Part shown: piece by piece, positions 42,926 through 52,709 of the stretch
Layout: every line of letters begins with the position of its first letter
Numbering within the stretch: position 1 is the stretch's first letter
Origin: Firmicutes bacterium UBA3553
GTDB taxonomy: Bacteria; Bacillota; Clostridia; Tissierellales; Sedimentibacteraceae
Assembly: GCA_002381185.1 (NCBI GenBank)
Contig: DFOA01000036.1
Coordinates: 128,388 to 192,387, forward strand
Length of the DNA stretch: 64,000 nt
Reading direction: 5' to 3'
The notes under the pieces: model-generated
The model's database searches: none
What the model saw: only the letters and a program-made list of their open reading frames with translations
Told to the model about the DNA's origin: nothing
Position numbers and translations under genes: made by a program

Positions 42926-42966
42926 TCTCTAAATAATCTTTAAACCGTCTTGAGGTTATTTAGAGA
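42926..42966. promoter_or_regulatory. Inverted repeat between divergent operons, probable response-regulator site
   Basis: TCTCTAAATAA (42926-42936) is mirrored exactly by TTATTTAGAGA (42956-42966), with arm centres 30 nt apart. TATAAT boxes lie just outside on each side: 42976-42981 for the rightward operon, and on the minus strand near 42911-42916 for the regulator. The arms therefore cover the -35 region or spacer of both promoters. Confidence 0.6.
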
Positions 42967-43117
42967 TAACTATATTATAATCAGGTATAAACGGTTTGTA
43001 AATATGCGGGGCAGCTGGACGGCAGGTTAACACTGAGGAACGGCAGCAGAAGAATCAAATATAAAAATATATAATTTTGATTTATGTATCAGAATAAAGA
43101 AAGGAATGTCAGTAAAG

Positions 43118-45361
43118 ATGAAAAAAAGAACAATGTACTTATTACTTATGCTTCTAGTGATTTTATTGATTTTACCATCATGCGACAGAGGAGCTTCGGC
43201 AGGCGGGGAGAGGCCGCCTGCAATGGGAAGGTATGTGGAAAAGGCTTTAAAATACCCAGCTGAAGGTATAAAAGCTGTGACTGCCGTTAAAAAATCTGAT
43301 GACTCTCTTGACTTGTATTTGTATTTCGGTCAATCCCCATGGGTTGAGCTGTACAATACAAAAGACGGTATAAACTATGAGCATGAAAGCATACCATGGT
43401 TTTCTGAGCTGATTGAAAAGCAATACAGTATGGAAAGCATAGCATATGACAGCAAGGACAATAAGTATTTGCTTGCATGGGCAGGGTCTGAGGAGGGCAG
43501 CAAGGTCTATAACAAGGTCTACAGGATTACTGAGGAAGATAGGCTTGAGGAAATAAAAATGGAATGGAAGGGAAGTTCTGTGGAGGAATTGAAGGTTTAC
43601 ATGACAAAAATGGAAGTTGCCCAAAATGGAGACCTGCTATTTTCACAAGTGGGAAACGGAATCGTGCAGTATTCGCCGGAGGGTAAATACAAAAACCGTT
43701 ACGGCGGAGAAAATGATGAAAGATTCACTGTTTCGGGAAACAGCTTATTTATAATTGACGAAGGTTCCTCCCAGGTAATCGTATATGATTTAGATACTTA
43801 TGAGCAAAAAAAGGCCGTAGCCTATGACAATATAACCCACGATGCAGTACTGACGGAGGGCAGCGAAGGAAGCTTATACCTTACGGACAGAAGCGGTATG
43901 TACAGGCTTGCGGAGGGAGGGAGTCTGTGGGAAAAAATAATAGAAGGAGAGCTCACATCGCTGTCTATACCGTCAATGTATTTTGATGGTGCCATAGAGG
44001 CAAAGCCGGGTGAATTTTATATACTATTTGCCGATTCCGAGGCAAATAACAGCATTTTTAAATATGAATACGATGAAAGCATATCCACGCTGCCCGGTAC
44101 AGAGCTTACTGTTTACACTCTTGAGGAAACCAGTACCCTGAGACAGTCTGCCGGGGAATTTCAGAGAAAAAATCCTAATACGAGGGTTAATATAAGAGTT
44201 GGACTGGACAGTGAATCCTCTGTAACGAAGGAGGATGTCGTAAAGGCCTTGAATACGGAAATTATGGCCGGAAAGGGCCCCGACCTTATATTGATGGATG
44301 GAATGAATGTTGAATCATATATATCAAAGGGAATCCTGTCGGATTTGTCTGGCGTGGTGAAGGAAGTCAGCGAAGGCGGGGAAAAGCTCGTGGACAGGGC
44401 GGTGAATGTATATGAGGCGGATTCAAAAATATTTGCGCTGCCTGCAAAAATTATGGTGCCTTCTATGTGGATAGATGAGGAGTTTAGAGAGAATGTTAAA
44501 AACCTAAGGACTCTTGCGGAATTTGCAAGGTCTCATAACGATATTCAGGTAGTCCCCTATTCGTCTTATAAGGATTTATTAAAAATTTTCAGCCTGTCAA
44601 GCGGACCTGCATGGTTTGATAGAGATGGAAAATTAGATGAAAAAAGTATTGTGGAATTTTTAACCCAGGTGAAGGAAATTTATGACTCAGGCAGTAAATT
44701 CATGGAGAAAGAGAAAAAAGAGGATGAAAGAAAATGGGGAGGTACCGGCTCTGACCCCAAAGCACAGGCTGTAATTGATTCAATGGGCAACACCGATGAT
44801 GTTTTCAGCTGGGCATTCGGGAGGTCGTATACATATTGTTCCAATCTAAAAAGCTATAATTCCGCAAATTCTCCATCACTGGCAATTGCCAAAAGAAATG
44901 GAGGAGTGGCTTTACCCTTACCGGGACAGGCGGAGAATGTATTCATACCGCTTAATATTATAGGAATAAACACCAAAACGGAAAAGCTTGACATGGCTGA
45001 GGAATTCGTTAAAATTATGCTCTCGCCCTCCGTTCAAAATGCAAAAACCTATGACGGTTTCCCTGTAAACATAAAATCCCTGGAGCACGGAGCAGAAGGC
45101 AAGGGGAATGAAGACTTTTACTTCGGAATAACGAACAACCATGGGGAATCGGGGGAGGAGCTTATGGGCCCCATGCCTTCTGCTGAAGAGCTTAAAAAGA
45201 TTATGGAGCTGTGCCTGAGTGTAAAAACACCATATGTTCCGGATGAGACTCTATTGGAGATGATTATTGATGAAACTGAGGAATACTTTGCGGGAGATGA
45301 AGATGTTGAACAAGCTGTTTCCCGCATCATTGAAAGGACAAGAATTTACTTGGCAGAATAA
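43118..45361 (+). CDS. Two-part extracellular solute-binding lipoprotein
   Basis: A 747-residue lipoprotein (lipobox ILPSC). Residues about 30-330 contain repeated beta-strand blocks with Asp-rich turns (DSLDLYLYFGQSPWVELYN, GDLLFSQVGNGIVQYSPEG, GSLYLTDRSGMYRLAEGG) suggesting a beta-propeller. From about 335 it is a type I solute-binding fold (LTVYTLEETSTLRQSAGEF, KGPDLILMDGMNVESYI). Ordinary sugar-binding proteins are half this size. The permeases that follow make it the receptor of an importer. Two starts are possible: 43106 touches the AAGGA site, 43118 lies 12 nt from it. Confidence 0.82.
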   Translation: MKKRTMYLLLMLLVILLILPSCDRGASAGGERPPAMGRYVEKALKYPAEGIKAVTAVKKSDDSLDLYLYFGQSPWVELYNTKDGINYEHESIPWFSELIEKQYSMESIAYDSKDNKYLLAWAGSEEGSKVYNKVYRITEEDRLEEIKMEWKGSSVEELKVYMTKMEVAQNGDLLFSQVGNGIVQYSPEGKYKNRYGGENDERFTVSGNSLFIIDEGSSQVIVYDLDTYEQKKAVAYDNITHDAVLTEGSEGSLYLTDRSGMYRLAEGGSLWEKIIEGELTSLSIPSMYFDGAIEAKPGEFYILFADSEANNSIFKYEYDESISTLPGTELTVYTLEETSTLRQSAGEFQRKNPNTRVNIRVGLDSESSVTKEDVVKALNTEIMAGKGPDLILMDGMNVESYISKGILSDLSGVVKEVSEGGEKLVDRAVNVYEADSKIFALPAKIMVPSMWIDEEFRENVKNLRTLAEFARSHNDIQVVPYSSYKDLLKIFSLSSGPAWFDRDGKLDEKSIVEFLTQVKEIYDSGSKFMEKEKKEDERKWGGTGSDPKAQAVIDSMGNTDDVFSWAFGRSYTYCSNLKSYNSANSPSLAIAKRNGGVALPLPGQAENVFIPLNIIGINTKTEKLDMAEEFVKIMLSPSVQNAKTYDGFPVNIKSLEHGAEGKGNEDFYFGITNNHGESGEELMGPMPSAEELKKIMELCLSVKTPYVPDETLLEMIIDETEEYFAGDEDVEQAVSRIIERTRIYLAE

Positions 45362-46199
45362 AAAGAGAGAAGGGCTTTACGCCTTTTTATTCATTGCTCC
45401 CAGCTTGCTGGGGGTAGGTATATTTACAGCCGCACCTTTTGCTGATGTTTTGAGAAGATCATTTTATGGGGGAATAAGCGGAGAATTTCTAGGATTGGGA
45501 AATTATATATCTGTGTTACAAAATGATGCGTTCAGGCTGGCGGTACTCAATACTCTAAAATTCACCGCCGTATGCATACCTGTCCTTATGGCACTGTCAC
45601 TTCTGCTTTCGGTTATGATTAATCTTTGCAAACAGGGTGCTGAATTATTTAAAACGACAATGCTCATACCCATGGCGCTGCCGTCCGCTTCGGCAGCTTT
45701 CCTGTGGAAGGCTGCGTTCCATAAAAACGGAATTGTAAACAGCCTGCTGCTGTTTATGGGAGGTAAGGCTTTGGATTTTATGAATACAGGTATGGCGTTT
45801 TACATAATGGTTGTGTGCTATATATGGAAAAATGCAGGTTATGATATGGTTTTATGGGCTGCCTCTCTGTCAAACATTTCTCCAAGCCTTTATGAGGCAT
45901 CCACCGTTGACGGTGCGGGTCGCGCCAGACAGTTTTTTAGCATAACGCTGCCGGAGTTAAGGCAGGATTTCTTCATAATAGGAATATTATCGCTTATTAA
46001 CTCCTTCAAGGTTTTTCGTGAAGCCTATCTTGTGGGAGGCAAATATCCTCATACAAGCATGTATATGCTGCAGCATCTGTTTAACAATTGGTTTGATTCA
46101 TTGAATATGGATAAGCTGTGTGCGGGTGCAGTAATTATGGCAGGTATTATTTTTACCTTGGTTATTTTGATGAAAAGAGTATTGGAAAAGGAGCGGTAG
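45303..46199 (+). CDS. Sugar-type ABC transporter permease (MalF-like)
   Basis: A 298-residue permease with six membrane helices. The coupling loop EASTVDGAGRARQFFSITLP is the EAA motif that docks on the ATPase. The preferred start 45303 lies behind GGGAG and overlaps the binding-protein gene by 59 nt; an earlier in-frame start at 45267 lengthens the overlap. It pairs with the next gene. Confidence 0.88.
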   Translation: MLNKLFPASLKGQEFTWQNKKREGLYAFLFIAPSLLGVGIFTAAPFADVLRRSFYGGISGEFLGLGNYISVLQNDAFRLAVLNTLKFTAVCIPVLMALSLLLSVMINLCKQGAELFKTTMLIPMALPSASAAFLWKAAFHKNGIVNSLLLFMGGKALDFMNTGMAFYIMVVCYIWKNAGYDMVLWAASLSNISPSLYEASTVDGAGRARQFFSITLPELRQDFFIIGILSLINSFKVFREAYLVGGKYPHTSMYMLQHLFNNWFDSLNMDKLCAGAVIMAGIIFTLVILMKRVLEKER

Positions 46200-46200
46200 A

Positions 46201-47052
46201 GTGAAAAAATTTTTTAATATAAATATAATTGTACTGGTTGTTTTTTCTGTCTTCGTATGGCTGCCTGTAGCAATGATTGCCGGCGGCTCTTTCATGAGCG
46301 GTGATGAATTTTCACAGAATTTATCACCTGTGCTTAAAGAGGCCGGTGAGGAAAATACTGCAAGATGGAGTGTCATACCTCAATACCCCACGCTAAGACC
46401 CTACGTGGAGCTTTTAATAGACACCCCGGGATTTTTTGTGATGTTTTGGAATACCTGCAAAATAGTGTTCCCTGTTTTGGCGGGGCAGCTGCTTATTTGT
46501 GTGCCGGCCTCATGGGGATTCGCCAGGTACAATTTCAGGTTTAAAAATATGCTTCTGGTTCTTTATATGGCGCTGATGCTCATGCCTTTTCAGGTTACAA
46601 TGGTTTCCAATTATATAGTTTTAGATAAGCTTAAAATTTTGAATACACATATTGGTATAATTTTGCCGGCTGTTTTTTCAACCTTTCCCGTATTTATAAT
46701 GTACAGGTTTTTCAGGGCGGTGCCTGCCGCGCTTATGGAAGCTGCTGAAACAGACGGGGCCGGTGAGTTTAAAATATTTATCTACATAGGTCTTCCAATG
46801 GGAGTGCCCGGTATTGTATCAATAATTGTCTTAGGGTTTTTGGAATATTGGAGCATTATAGAGCAGCCTCTTATTTTTATGAAAGATAAATTCCTGTGGC
46901 CTCTTTCGCTGTTTCTGCCTGAAATTGCTTCCAGTAGCGGCGGACTGTATTTAGCCGCGTCGGTTTTAATGATAATACCATCCATGCTTATATTTTTATT
47001 TGGGCAAAAATATCTGGAAAAGGGCATACGTGCTTCAGGTTTGAAGGAATGA
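46201..47052 (+). CDS. Sugar-type ABC transporter permease (MalG-like)
   Basis: A 283-residue permease with six membrane helices and the EAA loop EAAETDGAGEFKIFIYIGLP. The GTG start follows AAAAGGAG and is one base after the previous stop. It forms the second half of the membrane channel. Confidence 0.88.
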   Translation: MKKFFNINIIVLVVFSVFVWLPVAMIAGGSFMSGDEFSQNLSPVLKEAGEENTARWSVIPQYPTLRPYVELLIDTPGFFVMFWNTCKIVFPVLAGQLLICVPASWGFARYNFRFKNMLLVLYMALMLMPFQVTMVSNYIVLDKLKILNTHIGIILPAVFSTFPVFIMYRFFRAVPAALMEAAETDGAGEFKIFIYIGLPMGVPGIVSIIVLGFLEYWSIIEQPLIFMKDKFLWPLSLFLPEIASSSGGLYLAASVLMIIPSMLIFLFGQKYLEKGIRASGLKE

Positions 47053-47067
47053 TGCAAAGGAGCTGTT

Positions 47068-48339
47068 ATGACATATAATTATAAGGAAGATAAAAAGGAA
47101 ATAAGGCAAAAGCTTTATGCAAAGGCTTTTGTGGGTTTCTTTGCATTAATGCTGCTTTTCACCATGCTCTCAAGAGCTGCCGATTCCATTGCGGTCGTAA
47201 AGGTATATACGGAAAAGGCGAAAAGAGGGAAGCTGTTCCATGAAACATTGTGCGAAGGAAGGGTGGAGCCGTGGGAAAAAATATATATTTCATCGGAGGA
47301 AGGCTTTAGGATTCAGGAGATAAATGTCGAACCGGGACAGGCCGTAACGGCAGGGGAGCCTTTGATTATTCTTGACAATAAGGATATAGAGGAACAGCTT
47401 ATTATTGCTGAGGCGGAGCTTAAGCTTCTGGAATTAAAAAAACAAAGCCTTAATTTAAATACTTATGATTTCTCAGGTGACAAAGCTGTTGAAAAAGCCC
47501 GGGCAGAGCTTAAAAGAGCTTTGGATGATATGGAGCTTAACAAGGAAATAAACGGCGGAACCGCGCTTGAAGCGGATAAGCGGGCGGTGGAGGATACCGA
47601 ACTTAGTCTGCAGGCGGCAATTGATGAAAAAGAAAAAGCAGAGGCAGACAACAAGATGGCAAAAGAAAAGGCAGAAATAGACAAGAAGGCCGCCGAATTG
47701 GAGATTCAGCTTAAAAATAAGGAAGTTAGTGTTTTAAAGAAACTTATTGAAAAAGCTTCCGTAATAAGCGCCGAAATGAGTGGTACGGCAGATGAGATAT
47801 TTGTCAAAGTTGGTGAAAAAACTTCAGGAGGGAATCTTATTTCCATTATACCGGAAGACTCGGAGTATTATTTCAATGCAGATGAGGATGCAGAAAAGGC
47901 AAAATATATGAGACCCGGAGACTTGGTGGAAATAACCTTGGAAGGGCAGAAAATACCCATAAAGGATGCAGAAGTGAAATGGGTGAAGTTTTCGGCAGCC
48001 GATAAAAATACTTTGCAAATAGCGGTAAAAATACCAAAGGTCGCTGAGCTATACAACGGCATGGGTGCTTCCATGAAACATGTAAAATCTACGGTGGAAT
48101 ATGAAAAAGTTATCCCTTTAAGTGCTGTAAGAAGCAGCACGGAAGGGGACTATGTCCTTGCGGTTAAAAAAGTTAATACCGTCATGGGAGACGAGGACGC
48201 CGCATACAGAGTAAATATAGAGATACTGGATAAAGCCGGAGCAAGTGCGGCGGTCAAAGGTTTAAATGATGAGAATGTAATAGTGTCAAGCAATAAGCCT
48301 ATAGAAGAATCTGACAGGGTAAGGGTGAAACAGAAATGA
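47068..48339 (+). CDS. HlyD/membrane-fusion-like protein
   Basis: A 423-residue protein with one N-terminal membrane helix (about 18-38). A split lipoyl domain (ETLCEGRVEPWEKIYISS, INVEPGQAVTAGEPLIILDN and later ISAEMSGTADEIFVKVGEKT) flanks a coiled coil of about 130 residues rich in Glu, Lys and Ala. Such adaptors normally belong to exporters. Here it sits inside an importer-like operon, before a MacB-like protein, and its stop overlaps that gene by 4 nt. Confidence 0.82.
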   Translation: MTYNYKEDKKEIRQKLYAKAFVGFFALMLLFTMLSRAADSIAVVKVYTEKAKRGKLFHETLCEGRVEPWEKIYISSEEGFRIQEINVEPGQAVTAGEPLIILDNKDIEEQLIIAEAELKLLELKKQSLNLNTYDFSGDKAVEKARAELKRALDDMELNKEINGGTALEADKRAVEDTELSLQAAIDEKEKAEADNKMAKEKAEIDKKAAELEIQLKNKEVSVLKKLIEKASVISAEMSGTADEIFVKVGEKTSGGNLISIIPEDSEYYFNADEDAEKAKYMRPGDLVEITLEGQKIPIKDAEVKWVKFSAADKNTLQIAVKIPKVAELYNGMGASMKHVKSTVEYEKVIPLSAVRSSTEGDYVLAVKKVNTVMGDEDAAYRVNIEILDKAGASAAVKGLNDENVIVSSNKPIEESDRVRVKQK

Positions 48340-49517
48340 AAAGATACATGAAGTTGCTGCCGACGATACTCCTCATTTTTACAGGGTGCATGCTGTGGAG
48401 CGGTGGGGTCGGAAGATACCGTGAGGTGGGCATGGGATATGGCGGCATAAGCCTTAGATTCGAAACAAACCCTCTTGCTATTGACAGTTTGGACGAAATA
48501 CGCAAGAGGCAGCAGGCAGAAGGGGCGGACTCAAAGCTTACCGCGTGGAGGCATGATTATAATCTTGAGATAGAGGACAGCAACCTGGGAGTGAGTATTG
48601 AATCGGATGTCATATACATGTGGGGAGATGGAAAAGACATGTTTGGGTTATGCGGAATCTCAGGCTGTGCAATGTCCCGGGATAAGGCGTATGAGCTTTG
48701 GGGTTCGCGTGATGTTTTGGGAAAAGACGTTTATATAGACGGCATTTCATATAAAGTAACTTGCGTCACGGACAATATTCCTGGGATAATTGCAGTTAAA
48801 AAGGATGATTACGAAAGAGGCATGAGTTTCGTTTCACTGGACATGGATCCAAAGGCTGCCGGAGATGAATCAGACGTTCAGATTGAAAAATTTATACTTC
48901 AAAATTCGCACGGTGCAGACTCATCAATAAACTATTCTGATTTGGTGACTGTGCTTGGCAATTTTCTGGTATTTCCGCCCATGACTGTTTCTGTCCTCAT
49001 GTGCGGAAGAATACTGTCAGGTCTTTATTGCGCCGGGAAATACAAAAAAGGGTGCATAGTCATTGCCTGTTATGCGTTTTTTCTAATTTTATGGATATGT
49101 ATATGCCTTTTTTTCGGAAGCTTTTACTTTGAAATTCCCGGAAATTTTATCCCTGCAAAATGGTCTGATTTTGATTTTTGGACCAGGCTTATCGAAAAGT
49201 ATAAGAATGATTTAAATGGGTTGAGATTAATGCGAACGTACGCTTTTGACAATTATTTCAGAAAATCTTTTGTTTATATTTCTGCTTGTGTACTGCTAAG
49301 CTCCGCCTGTTTTACGGCAGCTTTAGGGCGTGTGAGAAATAAAACCTTGAACAGGCTTATGGCCGTTGAGATTGTGTCTGCATTTATAATGTTTTATACA
49401 GCCGCGGCATCAGGTGCGCAATACGGAAGGTATGGCAGCTCGTACTGGCTCATATTGCCTGTATATTTTATATTTGATTGTTTTATAAACAATTTTAACA
49501 TGCGTGAAAGGACATAA
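48336..49517 (+). CDS. MacB-like membrane protein, shortened
   Basis: A 393-residue protein: N-terminal membrane anchor, an extracytoplasmic domain, then four hydrophobic helices from about 210 on. CAMSRDKAYELWGSRDVLGKDVYIDG followed by YKVTCVTDN resembles the periplasmic core domain of MacB-type permeases, which is why I group it there. The usual FtsX-like permease arrangement is not clear, so it may be a degenerate or specialised relative. It is coupled to the HlyD-like gene and the ATPase gene next to it. Confidence 0.6.
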   Translation: MKRYMKLLPTILLIFTGCMLWSGGVGRYREVGMGYGGISLRFETNPLAIDSLDEIRKRQQAEGADSKLTAWRHDYNLEIEDSNLGVSIESDVIYMWGDGKDMFGLCGISGCAMSRDKAYELWGSRDVLGKDVYIDGISYKVTCVTDNIPGIIAVKKDDYERGMSFVSLDMDPKAAGDESDVQIEKFILQNSHGADSSINYSDLVTVLGNFLVFPPMTVSVLMCGRILSGLYCAGKYKKGCIVIACYAFFLILWICICLFFGSFYFEIPGNFIPAKWSDFDFWTRLIEKYKNDLNGLRLMRTYAFDNYFRKSFVYISACVLLSSACFTAALGRVRNKTLNRLMAVEIVSAFIMFYTAAASGAQYGRYGSSYWLILPVYFIFDCFINNFNMRERT

Positions 49518-49519
49518 TT

Positions 49520-50629
49520 ATGGCATCTATACAATTAGAAAACATAACAAAAAAATACTCAAAAGATATTACGGCTCTGAAAAATATAAGCCTGAATATA
49601 TATGACGGTGAGTTCGTTGTTCTTGTAGGTCCTTCCGGCTGCGGAAAATCTACAATGCTCAGGGTAATAGCCGGATTGGAGGACATCACGGAGGGAAGTT
49701 TATATATAGCGGGGCAAGCCGCCGGAAATGTCAGGTCCAAGGATCGCAATATTGCCATGGTATTCCAGAATTATGCCCTTTATCCGTATCTTACGGTGTT
49801 TGACAATATGGCCTTCGGGCTGAAAATGCGCAGAGCAAGCAAGAGCGAGATCATGGAAAAAGTAACGCATGCAGCAGGAATGCTTCACATAGAGGAGCTG
49901 CTGAAAAGAAAGCCAGGGGAGCTGTCCGGAGGCCAAAAGCAAAGGGTAGCATTAGGCAGGGCAATTGTACGGGAACCACAGGCTTTTCTTTTGGATGAGC
50001 CTTTGTCCAATTTGGATGCGGAGTTCAGAATGCAGATGCGTATTGAGTTAATAAAGCTTCATAAGAAGCTTGGAGCCACGTTTGTTTATGTGACTCATGA
50101 CCAGGAGGAAGCCATGACCATGGCGGACAGGATAGTAGTGATGAAGGATGGAATAATACAGCAAACAGGTGCTCCCAAAAACATTTACGAAAATCCGGCT
50201 AATATTTTTGTAGCGGGTTTTATCGGGTCGCCACGCATGAACTTTATAGAAGCAGCAGTTGCCGTTTATGGAGAAAACATTCTTCTGAAGACAAGGAATT
50301 TTATTTTGCCTTTAACCGGGTCATCATATGACAAAGAAATCCTGAAAAAATATACGGGAAGAGATCTTATAGCAGGCATAAGGCCGGAGGATGTAAGGTA
50401 CGGTACAGAAAATGAATGGCCCAGCATTGATGCGGTGCATGAAATAACCGAAACATTAGGGTATGAGGCATATGTTCATTTTGACTGCTTCGGAAAAAAA
50501 ATAACAGCAAGATCCCCAGTAAAGGAAGAAATCAAAGAAGGAGCAAGTATAAAAATCAGTTTTGATTTAAAAAGAATACACCTATTTGATGGAGAGAGTA
50601 AAAAAAATATTTTTTCGCCTGAATCATAG
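49520..50629 (+). CDS. ABC transporter ATPase of the MsmK/UgpC/MalK type
   Basis: A 369-residue ATPase with Walker A GPSGCGKSTMLRVI, signature LSGGQKQRVALGRAI, Walker B AFLLDEPLSNLDA and the C-terminal TOBE/regulatory domain (FVAGFIGSPRMNF, AGIRPEDV). The length and TOBE domain define the carbohydrate-importer class. It is the last gene of the operon and energises the MalF/G-like permeases. It might also serve the MacB-like protein, which lacks its own ATPase; that is speculation. Confidence 0.92.
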   Translation: MASIQLENITKKYSKDITALKNISLNIYDGEFVVLVGPSGCGKSTMLRVIAGLEDITEGSLYIAGQAAGNVRSKDRNIAMVFQNYALYPYLTVFDNMAFGLKMRRASKSEIMEKVTHAAGMLHIEELLKRKPGELSGGQKQRVALGRAIVREPQAFLLDEPLSNLDAEFRMQMRIELIKLHKKLGATFVYVTHDQEEAMTMADRIVVMKDGIIQQTGAPKNIYENPANIFVAGFIGSPRMNFIEAAVAVYGENILLKTRNFILPLTGSSYDKEILKKYTGRDLIAGIRPEDVRYGTENEWPSIDAVHEITETLGYEAYVHFDCFGKKITARSPVKEEIKEGASIKISFDLKRIHLFDGESKKNIFSPES

Positions 50630-50730
50630 AAGACATTGAAGGCATATTTTAAGGAAATACATCAGTTTTTACTTGATGAAAATACAAACTTATGCAATAA
50701 TGAATTATAGAATGAAATAAGGAGGAAAAT

Positions 50731-51363
50731 ATGTTAATAAGGCCAATTATTTTACCAGTAAATAAGCTTACAGTTTTATCTACAAAAGATACCGCACAGA
50801 AAGCAATTCAAATAATTGAAGAGAACGGCTTTTTATCCTTACCGGTGGTTGAAGGTAAGAAATTTGTAGGCTTCTTGTCAAAACAATTTATTTATGATGA
50901 ATTTTTCAAATCAGGGGAAACAGATTATAATAAATTTTTTCAGAAAACTGTAGCGGAATTTATAACAACTCCTCTTGAAGCGATAAAAGACAGTACTCCT
51001 GTTGAAAAGGCAGCAGAAATATTTTTTAATTCGAAAATAAGATTCTTGCCTGTAGTGGATAACAATAATGATTTTGTAGGAATTTTGACACAAAAAGCTC
51101 TTTTTGATATTATTACCAAGGTTTTTGGTTTGCATGATGCCAAGCTTGTAATATTGGCCAGTGATTTTTCCGGTGTTATTGCAAAAATTTCTGAAATAAT
51201 ATATAAACATGGAGCAAATATTACGAATATAGTACAGATGGATACGGGATTAATGGATGTTAAGGAGATTTCAATAAGACTTGAGTGTGAGAACCTTGAT
51301 AAGCTGGTGGAAAAACTCAAAAATAACGGAATTAAAATAAGAGAAGTTATACCGGCACAATAG
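50731..51363 (+). CDS. CBS-pair plus ACT domain protein (AcuB-like)
   Basis: A 210-residue cytosolic protein. Two CBS motifs occupy about 1-135 (KDTAQKAIQIIEENGFLSLPVV, KDSTPVEKAAEIFFNSKIRFLPVVD) and an ACT domain about 140-210 (KLVILASDFSGVIAKISEIIYKHG). Such proteins bind adenine nucleotides and a small ligand, often an amino acid, to regulate a partner. The partner is unknown. ATG behind AAGGAGG. Confidence 0.85.
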   Translation: MLIRPIILPVNKLTVLSTKDTAQKAIQIIEENGFLSLPVVEGKKFVGFLSKQFIYDEFFKSGETDYNKFFQKTVAEFITTPLEAIKDSTPVEKAAEIFFNSKIRFLPVVDNNNDFVGILTQKALFDIITKVFGLHDAKLVILASDFSGVIAKISEIIYKHGANITNIVQMDTGLMDVKEISIRLECENLDKLVEKLKNNGIKIREVIPAQ

Positions 51364-51368
51364 CAGTG

Positions 51369-51437
51369 TGAAAATATATAAATGAAGACATGGTGACTAA
51401 ACGTCAACATGTCTTTTTTGAAATGATAATATAAAGG
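51369..51437 (+). repeat. 69-bp direct repeat, copy A, containing a terminator
   Basis: It starts 6 nt after the CBS-ACT stop codon. It includes the hairpin AGACATG/CATGTCT with an inner TGAC/GTCA stem and TTTTTT, a functional-looking terminator. Copy B at 57493-57561 differs at 4 of 69 positions. Confidence 0.85.
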
Positions 51438-51456
51438 TTCTGGGGATTCGTTATGC

Positions 51457-52431
51457 TCAATCCTCAAATATTGGTTCAATACGCTCTATAATAAGCCCTA
51501 TCCTGTCCTTAGCGTCCGGCATAAAAAGAGAAGCGATAGAAACAACCAGATTTTTATTTGTATTGACGTAAATTACGTTCCCTCCATCTCCCAAGGCGGC
51601 GTAGATATGCTCTTTATTATCAATAATCCACCATAGGTAGCCATAAGACAGCTCGCCCCAGCGGCTATGTTCCTTTGTGCTTTCATCTATCCACCCGGCC
51701 GGTACAATTTGTTCGCCATTCCACATGCCGCCGCCTAAATACAGCTGACCTATTTTTGCCATATCCGCAGGTGTCAAGAAAAGGCCCCAGCTTGCCGTGT
51801 TTATCCCTTGCGGGTCAACAACCCAGCCGCTGGTGTTTTTATCATTCATAACGGCGATATGCTCTTCTTTATTACGCAGCACCACGCTGTGCGTAACATT
51901 GATCCCCAGCGGCGAGAATAAATTTTCTGCAGCGAAATCAAGTATGGACTGACCTGTCGCTCTTACAAGGATACCTGACAAAATGTGGGTTCCTCCGATG
52001 GCAGAATAGTTGAATTCCCCTATAGGTTCATCTCCGCCTAATAAATCGAGTGCATCTTGAATCGGGTTCAGGCTTGAGAAAAATTTTTCGTAGGGCTCTG
52101 TCTTATATTTATATGGAGCTGTCATGGTAAGCAAATTTTTAATCGTAACGCCCTGTATTGTTTTTTCGCCTGTTTTAACAGTGTAGTTCGGGAAAAAGTC
52201 CAATACCTTCTGGTCTACACTTTTGATATGTCCTTTATCAATGGCGATACCAATCAACGCGGAAAAAACACTCTTTGTGACCGAATACACATGAATGGCG
52301 TTATCGGCAGTATATCCATTAAAGTAGTTTTCATATAATTTTATGCCGTTTTTTTGTGCAATAATCCCCGTGATATTGTTATAGTCACTGTTTATTGTCT
52401 TTTCAAGCTCTTTAATTTTTTCATGATTCAT
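51457..52431 (-). CDS. Serine hydrolase, class C beta-lactamase/PBP-like fold
   Basis: A 324-residue protein. SVTKSVFSALIG carries the SxxK nucleophile and FNYSAIGGTHILSG the Tyr-Ser-x motif of this fold; GDGGNVIYVNTNKN replaces the usual KTG box. It has no signal peptide, so it is probably cytosolic and more likely an esterase or amidase than a true beta-lactamase. The IS insertion begins about 140 nt upstream, but the target duplication leaves the immediate 5' region unchanged. Confidence 0.85.
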   Translation of the reverse strand: MNHEKIKELEKTINSDYNNITGIIAQKNGIKLYENYFNGYTADNAIHVYSVTKSVFSALIGIAIDKGHIKSVDQKVLDFFPNYTVKTGEKTIQGVTIKNLLTMTAPYKYKTEPYEKFFSSLNPIQDALDLLGGDEPIGEFNYSAIGGTHILSGILVRATGQSILDFAAENLFSPLGINVTHSVVLRNKEEHIAVMNDKNTSGWVVDPQGINTASWGLFLTPADMAKIGQLYLGGGMWNGEQIVPAGWIDESTKEHSRWGELSYGYLWWIIDNKEHIYAALGDGGNVIYVNTNKNLVVSIASLFMPDAKDRIGLIIERIEPIFED

Positions 52432-52451
52432 ACATTTTTCTCCTTTAAATA

Positions 52452-52571
52452 GGTTATAAAGGATATCCTCAAATAAAGGATAAGGCCATTAAAAATCAAT
52501 TGCAAGAACTTTTTTAAAATTAATAAAAACTTGACAAATATCGTAATAATGTGAGATTGGGCAGGCGGAAA
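52452..52571 (+). repeat. Target-site duplication of the IS, left copy
   Basis: 120 nt identical to 54523-54642, lying just outside the left end of the IS1634-family element. Its unusual length is a trait of the family. Confidence 0.9.
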
Positions 52572-52709
52572 CGGGAGTTTGACAGTTGGATAATAAAAAA
52601 AATGTTAAAGTCATTGAAAAGGCTTTATTTTTTTGTCAATTTTTAAAAATAAATCTTTCGTATTGTGTCGTAATGTGGTATAATATAAAGGATTGGAGGG
52701 ATTATTGTT

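Noticed and set aside
51457..52431. Serine hydrolase as an antibiotic-resistance beta-lactamase
   Set aside because: It lacks a signal peptide and the KTG box, so there is no basis for calling it a resistance gene.
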